Below, one piece after another: positions 1-5,476 of a stretch of 18,651 nucleotides of DNA. The stretch is from Anaerolineae bacterium. GTDB lineage: Bacteria; Chloroflexota; Anaerolineae; B4-G1. The position numbers and the translations under genes were made by a program. Under the pieces are notes generated by a model. The model did no database searches, was not told the DNA's origin, and saw only the letters and a program-made list of their open reading frames with translations. Within the stretch, counting starts at the first letter, position 1. Each line of letters opens with the position of its first letter. The stretch covers positions 1 through 18,651 of the forward strand of contig JADHWW010000036.1 in NCBI GenBank assembly GCA_016783285.1, read 5' to 3'.

Positions 1-2
1 TG

Positions 3-893
3 TTCGCCCCTCTGGTCGTGTTGCTGCCCGCAACCTTGCTCCGCTGCTTCCGCTGGCGCAGCGGTGACTCCTCCCCCGCCTGCGGTATCCTGTTGGGCCT
101 CGTCACCGTGCCCACCGCCCTCTTTCTGCTCACATACGGCCGTCTCTACCTCCCCCGGCGGCCGATTCGCGTCGTTGGCCCGACGTTCACTGTGATGACC
201 TACAACGTCCTGTATCGGAATTCAGACGCCGGTGGGGTCGCAGCCGCGATCAAGGCGCAAGATCCGGATTTCGTCGGTCTGCATGAATTGGAGCCGCCTA
301 TGGCCCAGGCACTCGAAAGCCGGTTGGCCGGGCGTTATCCTTACCACAGAGTGGGACACTGGTGCGGCTTTTTCAGCCGTTATCCAATCCTGCAATATGA
401 GGCTTTCCGGCTGGGTTATGGCGAGGGGCTTGGGGCGCAGCAGTTCGTGTTGGATATTGACGGTCGCCCGGTGAACGTCCTCAGCGTCCATCCGCGTTCG
501 CCGCCGCTGCGGGGTTTTCACCCCTTCGGCTTGCCGTTGGGCGTCCCCACCGGGTTTGCCCATCAGGGGCGCGACGCCGACATGCGCGACCTGTTGGCCC
601 GTCTGGAGAGCGTGGACGGCCCGCTGGTCCTCATCGGCGATTTTAACCTGACCGATCAGCAGAGCCTGTACAGGCCTCTGACGCGCCGCCTGCGCGACGC
701 GCACCAGGAGAGCGGGTGGGGGATGGGATTCACGTTCACTCGCTTCCCGAGCCTCGGTCTCCCGATGTGGCGCATTGACTACGTGTTTCATTCGCCGGAC
801 CTGGTCGCGTTCTCTACGGCGGTGGGAGATTACGGTGGGTCGGACCACCGGCCGGTGATCGCCAGGCTGGGCTTTGGCGTGGCGGGAGAGTAG
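3..893 (+). CDS. Endonuclease/exonuclease/phosphatase family protein, N-terminus cut by window edge
   Basis: This is a metal-dependent phosphoesterase-fold protein (EEP superfamily: DNase I, exonuclease III, sphingomyelinase-like). The frame is open to the left edge, so the true start lies outside; GTG at 18 is only the first possible start inside. Counting from 18, residues 23-45 form a hydrophobic segment (GILLGLVTVPTALFLLTY), then a short basic linker. The catalytic domain runs from about residue 57 to 285. Visible family motifs are TYN (Asn63), HELE (Glu90), SVHP (His158), GDFN (Asp208/Asn210), RIDYVF (Asp254) and GSDHRPV (Asp276/His277), so the active site looks complete. The membrane segment before the domain suggests that it faces outside the membrane, as in many Chloroflexota and actinobacterial homologues. 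The substrate (nucleic acid, phospholipid or sugar phosphate) cannot be told from sequence. Family call is firm; function is open. Confidence 0.88.
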   Translation, partial: FAPLVVLLPATLLRCFRWRSGDSSPACGILLGLVTVPTALFLLTYGRLYLPRRPIRVVGPTFTVMTYNVLYRNSDAGGVAAAIKAQDPDFVGLHELEPPMAQALESRLAGRYPYHRVGHWCGFFSRYPILQYEAFRLGYGEGLGAQQFVLDIDGRPVNVLSVHPRSPPLRGFHPFGLPLGVPTGFAHQGRDADMRDLLARLESVDGPLVLIGDFNLTDQQSLYRPLTRRLRDAHQESGWGMGFTFTRFPSLGLPMWRIDYVFHSPDLVAFSTAVGDYGGSDHRPVIARLGFGVAGE

Positions 894-970
894 TTCGTTT
901 AGCGTTCCGGCGTCCCGCCAGCGTGGGTCGGGGACCCTCTTGGAGTATAAGTTGCCCCGATGAGCACTCC

Positions 971-999
971 TTGCGGCAAATCTGCCTTTATGGTACACT
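971..999 (+). promoter_or_regulatory. Candidate promoter for the DUF4058 gene
   Basis: A TTGCGG (971-976), a 17 bp spacer and a TACACT (994-999) preceded by TGG form an extended -10 type promoter. It would give a leader of about 78 nt before the ATG at 1084. The -35 matches consensus at only three of six positions, so this is a moderate candidate. The rest of the 894-1083 gap holds small GC hairpins (GGCG/CGCC near 909-919 and GGGTC/GACCC at 925-937) that might end the upstream transcript; there is no T-run. Confidence 0.35.
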
Positions 1000-1083
1000 G
1001 GACTTCGGAGTGACGTGGTTTGCCTGATGAGAGCCGCTCTTACCTGGAGCCCGGCTGCGACTTATGGAATAAAGGAGAACCCG

Positions 1084-1896
1084 ATGCCATCCCCTTTCCC
1101 CGGCATGGACCCCTATCTCGAAGGCGAGATGTGGCAGGAGTTTCACGATCGCCTGGCCAACCAGATCAGTACGCAGTTAATGTCGGTATTGGCACCCAAA
1201 TACGTGGCCTTGCTGGCGAAGCGGTACGTGCTCGACCGTCCCCTCCTGGGCATTTTCGACTTCCCGGCAGAGCGCGTTTTTTATCCCGACGTTCACGTGG
1301 TAGCGCCTGCTGGGATGCAACCGGCTGCTGTGCCCGGTGGCGCAGCAGTTGTCGTGGCTGAACCAGTCGTGGAACTGCCCAGCCCCGTCTCCGAAGAGGT
1401 GCCGCTGCTCGGCGTGGAGATCCGCGACGTAGCGCAACGGAGGTTGGTCACCCTCATTGAGATTCTGTCGCCGGTCAACAAGCGGGGCGAAGGTGCGCGC
1501 GAGTACGCCGAACGGCGCATGGAACTGCTGCAAACGCGAACACACCTGCTAGAGTTCGACCTGTTGCGCCGGGGCAGGCGCATCCAATTGCTGGGCGAGC
1601 CGCCGCCCGCGCCCTACTATGTCTACCTCAGCCGGGTGTCACGCCGTCCCCTCACGCAGATATGGCCGATTTCGCTGCGTGAGCCCTTGCCCGCTGTGTC
1701 GGTACCCCTCCTGCATCCAGACCCCGACGTGCCCCTGGATTTGCAGGCAGCCGTCAGTGCCTGTTTTGACCTGGTGGGCTACGAGCGGTTGTTGGATTAC
1801 TCTGGCCCTCCCTCTCCGCCCGAGCTGGATGAGCAGGATGCTGCCTGGGTGGTCGAGACCCTGCGCGCCGCTGGCCTGCGCGACGCACAGACGTGA
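1084..1896 (+). CDS. DUF4058 family protein
   Basis: A 270-residue protein opening with the hallmark MPSPFPGMDPYLE of DUF4058, a family of unknown function common in Cyanobacteria, Chloroflexota and Planctomycetota. Its length is normal for the family. The ATG at 1084 is chosen over the upstream GTG at 1015 because the family's conserved N-terminus starts exactly there and AAAGGAG (1071-1077) sits 6 bp before it. Other family-like stretches are IEILSPVNKRGEGAREYAERR (residues about 120-140) and a late YxxxLDYS segment. There is no signal peptide or membrane segment, so it is probably cytoplasmic. The stop codon overlaps the first unit of a heptanucleotide array. No biochemical role is assigned to the family that I can state with confidence. 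Confidence 0.9.
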   Translation: MPSPFPGMDPYLEGEMWQEFHDRLANQISTQLMSVLAPKYVALLAKRYVLDRPLLGIFDFPAERVFYPDVHVVAPAGMQPAAVPGGAAVVVAEPVVELPSPVSEEVPLLGVEIRDVAQRRLVTLIEILSPVNKRGEGAREYAERRMELLQTRTHLLEFDLLRRGRRIQLLGEPPPAPYYVYLSRVSRRPLTQIWPISLREPLPAVSVPLLHPDPDVPLDLQAAVSACFDLVGYERLLDYSGPPSPPELDEQDAAWVVETLRAAGLRDAQT

Positions 1897-1915
1897 TGCG
1901 TGATGCGTGAAACGT
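1895..1915 (+). repeat. Short heptanucleotide array at the DUF4058 stop codon
   Basis: Three contiguous 7 bp units, GATGCGT, GATGCGT and GAAACGT. This is the same unit family as the long array at 7203-7279. The first unit overlaps the TGA of the DUF4058 gene, so the array has grown or inserted right at the gene end, in the 42 bp between convergent genes. Confidence 0.6.
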
Positions 1916-1938
1916 AACACGCGGACGGTGTGGCCCCC

Positions 1939-2481
1939 TCAGCCGGCCTGGGTTGTCAGTTCTCTGGCGAAGACTTCGAACGCATGCTGGCCGTAGAGGC
2001 AGAAGACGACCCGCTCCAACCCCGTCTTCCCTCGCAGGTACGCGCTAGCCGCCCGCAACATCACCTGCGCGGCCTCCTCTATCGGGTAGCCGAAGATGCC
2101 GGTGCTGATGGCCGGCAGGGCGATAGAACGCAGCCCGTGCTCGTCCGCCGTATGGAGCGCGGCGCGCACCGCCGAGGCCAGCAGTTCCGCCGAGCGCGGT
2201 GTACCGTCGTAGACGGGGCCGACGGCGTGGATGACGTGGCGGGCCCTGAGTTTGCCGCCGGAGGTGATGGCGGCCGATCCGGTGCGCACCGGGCCGTGCT
2301 GGCGCACCCACTCGTTGCTCTCCCGCTGGATGGCCGGGCCGCCCTTGCGGGAGATGATCCCCGCCACGCCACCGCCGTGGGCCAGCCGCTCGTTGGCGGC
2401 GTTGACGATGGCGTCGGTGTCCAGTTCTGTGATGTCGCCCTGCACCAATTCCAGGACGGTCTGGTTGATCTGGGTGTGCAT
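1939..2481 (-). CDS. Macro domain protein (ADP-ribose binding or hydrolysing)
   Basis: A 180-residue, single-domain macro protein. Visible motifs are QGDIT (14-18), IVNAAN (25-30), the glycine-rich loop AHGGGVAGII (34-43), HAVGP (85-89) and the second phosphate loop ISTGIFGYP (125-133). The AHGGGVAxxI pattern is closer to the archaeal Af1521 type than to the GGGGVDGAI pattern of MacroD. Such proteins bind ADP-ribose, and many remove it from proteins or from O-acetyl-ADP-ribose; the reaction here is inference. The start has a GGAGG 4 bp upstream. It lies 43 bp after the DUF4230 gene and is probably the last gene of that transcript. It is soluble, unlike the envelope proteins before it, so it may be an independent passenger. 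Confidence 0.93.
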   Translation of the reverse strand: MHTQINQTVLELVQGDITELDTDAIVNAANERLAHGGGVAGIISRKGGPAIQRESNEWVRQHGPVRTGSAAITSGGKLRARHVIHAVGPVYDGTPRSAELLASAVRAALHTADEHGLRSIALPAISTGIFGYPIEEAAQVMLRAASAYLRGKTGLERVVFCLYGQHAFEVFARELTTQAG

Positions 2482-2524
2482 ATTGCCTCCCTGTGGTGCG
2501 AAAAGCGTGAGTCACCCTATCCCC

Positions 2525-3211
2525 TTATGGCGTTGCGGTGGGGACCGGGGTTGGAGGTGTCTGGGCGAAGATGACCTCGCGAAATCCTAGCGCCAGGATG
2601 AGCCCGCGCACGTAGGTCTCGGCGTTCCGCTGGGCCATGTCCAGGATACCATCCTCCAGAGCCGCGTTCTTGATCTCTTCCTCGGCCGCCTGACGCGCAT
2701 CCGTCTCCAGCGCCGGATTCACCCCGATCAGCCCGGTGTCCCGGTCGAAGACGTAAGACTTCTGATTGTCCAGCCTGACGACGAGTATCTCGGCCGGGGG
2801 CAACGTCACCACCACCGTGCCGTCGGTGGCGATGGTGATGTTGTCCTCTTCCATCTTGCCCAGGTCTACGCCAGCGATGACCTGACCGTGGGCAACCAGA
2901 ATCAGCCGGTCGCCGAAGAGAAAGGCGAAGGGACCCTGCCCCGATTCGGCGGTGATGACCTTCTCGATGGTGTAGGAAGCGGTCTCCAGCCGGCTGAGGC
3001 TGCGCACCTGGCGGATGATCGTCACCGGGTCGGGGATGATGGTTACTGTGGGGTTGGCGATCCCCGCGAACTGCTCCTGCAGCGCCTGCTCGGCCTCCTC
3101 CAGCGGTTGTGTCAGTCGCCGGATTGAGCCGATCAAGACGATCCCGCCGCCGACGAGGGCGAGCAGGATCAGCAACAAAATCGCCGTGTTGATGTTAGAT
3201 TTTGAGTTCAC
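2525..3211 (-). CDS. DUF4230 domain protein, membrane anchored
   Basis: A 228-residue protein with one N-terminal membrane helix (residues about 8-28) after a short polar start, then a charged, likely coiled stretch (33-48) and a DUF4230 domain (about 55-215). The domain's typical beginning is visible as IRQVRSLSRLETASYTIEKV. The C-terminus is a Pro/Thr tail, PPTPVPTATP, of a kind frequent in Chloroflexota extracellular proteins. The orientation suggests the domain is outside the membrane. GTG at 3211 is supported by AGGAGG at a 7 bp spacing. It sits 58 bp after the O-antigen-ligase-like gene and 43 bp before the macro gene, on the same strand. DUF4230 has no known function. Confidence 0.87.
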   Translation of the reverse strand: MNSKSNINTAILLLILLALVGGGIVLIGSIRRLTQPLEEAEQALQEQFAGIANPTVTIIPDPVTIIRQVRSLSRLETASYTIEKVITAESGQGPFAFLFGDRLILVAHGQVIAGVDLGKMEEDNITIATDGTVVVTLPPAEILVVRLDNQKSYVFDRDTGLIGVNPALETDARQAAEEEIKNAALEDGILDMAQRNAETYVRGLILALGFREVIFAQTPPTPVPTATP

Positions 3212-3269
3212 CAGACATCCTCCTTGCTTGTGGTGTAGGAAAGCTTAGGGAACTTCGTTCCAAGTTCTT

Positions 3270-5435
3270 TCATTCGTGCCATTCGTCCCTTCGTGACATT
3301 CGTGTTTCAGATGCCAGCCATTGTACCAGACCCAGCGTCAGGAAGAAAGCGAAGGCCAGGTCAATCAGAAAGTGGGAGGCGTCTACCAGGCCGTGGGCCA
3401 GGAAGTTGGCCATTGAGCCCATCAGGCCCAGCGCCAGTGCGCGACGGTCGGGGTCGGTCGTGCGGCGCAGTGGCAGGGCCAGCCGCCAGAAAGCAGCCTG
3501 AAGCCAGGCTCCTGCCACCAGGCCCGCGATTCCCATGCGGGTCGCGTAGTCGAGCAGGATATTGTGCGCCTGGGAGATGTTCCGTTCCTGCCAGGCGGCG
3601 GGCAGGATATAGCGGCTGCGGTAGTGGTACAGGAAGTTATCAGGCCCGACGCCAAGCCACGGATGGTCGAGGAACATCGTCCAGGATGAGCGCCAGAGTT
3701 GGAGGCGGAAGAAGGTGGTGCCGCTCTGGGTGTCGAGGAGCGAGGCAAAGCGCGGGGTACGCAGGAGCGGCACGGCGGCCACGGCAGCCACTGCCATCGC
3801 TCCCAGTGAGGCCCAGAACCACGGCCCGCTTGCCAACAGACCCAGCACCAGCAGCGAGATGGGGATGCCCAGGATGAGCGCACCTTTGGAGAAACTGAAC
3901 AGCACCGCCAGCCCCAATGGGACGACCGCCAGGCCATAGGCGACGCGGCGACCGCGAGAACCACCGAACAGGGCGACGGCCACCAGTACTGGTAACACCC
4001 GTCCCAGGTAGAGGCCAACGCTGTTGGGTGAGCCGTAGACAGAGCGCAGGCGGCGAAAGCCTTGCTCGGCGGTGATGACGTTCACGCCGAGAGCATACTG
4101 CAGCAGGCCGATGAGGCTGACCACGATGGCCCCCGCCACGAAGAAGTCTACGATGCGCCAGATATCCTTGTCGTCGAGGTGACTCGTGCGCAGCAGCAGG
4201 TAGAGGAGCGCCGGTTCCAGAACGAGGACGCGCAACTCGCGCAGCGCGACGTGTTGGTATTCGGCGACGATGGTGGAGGCGGTGGCGGCCAGCACGAAGA
4301 ATAGGGCGGCGAGGTCGAGAGAGGATGCAGCATGCAGGATGCGGAATGGAGAATGGAGAATGGAGGGAGCCGGGTGCTTCCTGCTTTCTGTCTCTTGCCT
4401 CTTGCCTCCCGTTTCTTGCCTTTGGCGTATCCTCTCAATAAGTCGGGGAAGGTGGGGCAAATTGGCAATTTGCCCTACGTTGGCCCCAGAATATTGAGAT
4501 GATTGCCTTTGGCCGATCTGCCTTACTCCCCACGAGGCCAAACACAGCAGCGTCGTGACTTCTGCCATTGAGAAGGTCTTACCGAGAAGGGGACGGGGAT
4601 GCAGGTAGAAGGGAGCCGTCGCTGCGACGAGTGCCAGGCCCAGGTCGAGCCGCAGGAGGACGAGCGCGGCCATCGCTAGACCACTGATGAGCGTGAGCGG
4701 GAGCCAGGGAGAGAAGTAGAACGCGGCTGCGGCGATGAGGATGGCAGCGGGGGCCAGGAGGGATGCAGGATGCAGGACGCGGGATGCGGGACGCGGGATG
4801 CAGGACGCAGGACGGCTTCTGTCTCTTGCTTTTTGCCTCCTGCTTCTTGCGCCCCACCAGACGACACCCCCCAGGCAGGCAAGCCCCAGCGCCCCCAGTC
4901 CCACCAGCGCCCAGCGGTACGCGGTCGTGTCCGGCGTGCGGCTCACGCTCCAGCCGACCAGTGGCCACTGGTCCCATCCTCGCTCGGCGACGACCACCGC
5001 GACGTGGGGGCCATCGTTCAGTCCAGTGGCGATGGGGATGGTGACGACCTGGGATGCGCAGTCGGGCGAGGTGAGCACGAGATAGGCGCCGCGCTCCTCC
5101 CGAGGCAGCCGGTTGGCCGGTTCGCCGTCCACGCTGACGAAGAAGTAGCCGCGATAGTTCCCGCGACGCACCTGCAGCGCGAAGTCGGTGCCGACGAAGG
5201 GGATGGTGACGCGCTCGGTGCAGGCCTGGCTGGGATCGGCCCCCAACTCCGAGAACTCCCAGTTCCCCTCCCACTCGGCCACGCCGGAGAGGGGGGTGTA
5301 GGAAGTGGTGCTGGTCTGGAGGAGGGTATGTCGCCTGGCGGCCAGCACTATGCTGGCCAGAAGCAGGCTGGCCAACAGGCCGATCAGACAGAAGAGTGCA
5401 TGGGTTCGCGAGGTCTGGTTCACTTGTGAATTCAC
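3270..5435 (-). CDS. O-antigen ligase / Wzy-like polytopic membrane protein with N-terminal extracytoplasmic domain and repeat-derived inserts
   Basis: A 721-residue protein. A first membrane helix (13-33) is followed by a predicted extracytoplasmic beta-rich domain (about 40-165), a second helix (174-195) and then a multi-helix O-antigen ligase/polymerase region. Family features are RSVYGSPNSVGLYLGRVLP (464-482) and WLGVGPDNFLYHY plus ISQAHNILLDYATRMGIAGL (593-640), the Wzy_C-type core. Such proteins join or polymerise lipid-linked glycans at the membrane; the substrate is unknown. Two loops are built from repeats: residues 196-225 from a heptanucleotide array (4761-4851), and 311-372 from the palindromic element plus a second array (4323-4513). 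All leave the frame open and lie in polar loops between helices. GTG at 5435 has only a weak ribosome site. It lies 41 bp after the lipoprotein gene. Confidence 0.85.
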   Translation of the reverse strand: MNSQVNQTSRTHALFCLIGLLASLLLASIVLAARRHTLLQTSTTSYTPLSGVAEWEGNWEFSELGADPSQACTERVTIPFVGTDFALQVRRGNYRGYFFVSVDGEPANRLPREERGAYLVLTSPDCASQVVTIPIATGLNDGPHVAVVVAERGWDQWPLVGWSVSRTPDTTAYRWALVGLGALGLACLGGVVWWGARSRRQKARDRSRPASCIPRPASRVLHPASLLAPAAILIAAAAFYFSPWLPLTLISGLAMAALVLLRLDLGLALVAATAPFYLHPRPLLGKTFSMAEVTTLLCLASWGVRQIGQRQSSQYSGANVGQIANLPHLPRLIERIRQRQETGGKRQETESRKHPAPSILHSPFRILHAASSLDLAALFFVLAATASTIVAEYQHVALRELRVLVLEPALLYLLLRTSHLDDKDIWRIVDFFVAGAIVVSLIGLLQYALGVNVITAEQGFRRLRSVYGSPNSVGLYLGRVLPVLVAVALFGGSRGRRVAYGLAVVPLGLAVLFSFSKGALILGIPISLLVLGLLASGPWFWASLGAMAVAAVAAVPLLRTPRFASLLDTQSGTTFFRLQLWRSSWTMFLDHPWLGVGPDNFLYHYRSRYILPAAWQERNISQAHNILLDYATRMGIAGLVAGAWLQAAFWRLALPLRRTTDPDRRALALGLMGSMANFLAHGLVDASHFLIDLAFAFFLTLGLVQWLASETRMSRRDEWHE
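4323..4423. repeat. Two-sector heptanucleotide array inside the O-antigen-ligase-like gene
   Basis: On the plus strand there are seven purine-rich 7 bp units (GGATGCA, GCATGCA, GGATGCG, three GAATGGA, GGGAGCC), a GGG, then seven pyrimidine-rich units (TGCTTCC, TGCTTTC, TGTCTCT, TGCCTCT, TGCCTCC, CGTTTCT, TGCCTTT). The two sectors are roughly inverse-complementary. The array is translated as about 35 polar, Arg/Gln/Glu-rich then Pro/Ser/His-rich residues (337-372). Its edge supplied the target of the palindromic element next to it. Confidence 0.7.
4427..4503 (-). mobile_element. Coding palindromic MITE-like element, copy 1
   Basis: This 77 bp segment is identical base for base to 6457-6533. 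The ends are inverted repeats (ATCCTCTCAATA against TATTGAGATGAT, 11 of 12). The centre is a perfect hairpin, GGGCAAATTG / CAATTTGCCC around one G. Exact 11 bp direct repeats, TTGCCTTTGGC at 4416-4426 and 4503-4513, flank it like a target duplication. Element plus duplication is 87 bp, that is 29 codons, so the host frame is kept. It is translated as a peptide beginning SSQYSGANVGQIANLP; the duplicated target shows as QRQ at residues 309-311 and 338-340. It has no transposase of its own. Confidence 0.85.
4761..4851. repeat. Second two-sector heptanucleotide array inside the same gene
   Basis: Thirteen contiguous 7 bp units on the plus strand: seven GGAYGCR units plus one GGACGGC, then five pyrimidine-rich ones (TTCTGTC, TCTTGCT, TTTTGCC, TCCTGCT, TCTTGCG). 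It has the same purine-then-pyrimidine layout as 4323-4423. It is translated as an Arg/Pro/Ser-rich cytoplasmic-type loop (about residues 196-225) between two membrane helices. Confidence 0.7.
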
Positions 5436-5476
5436 CAGCCTATCAATCTACCAATCAACCAGCCAATCAACTAAAC

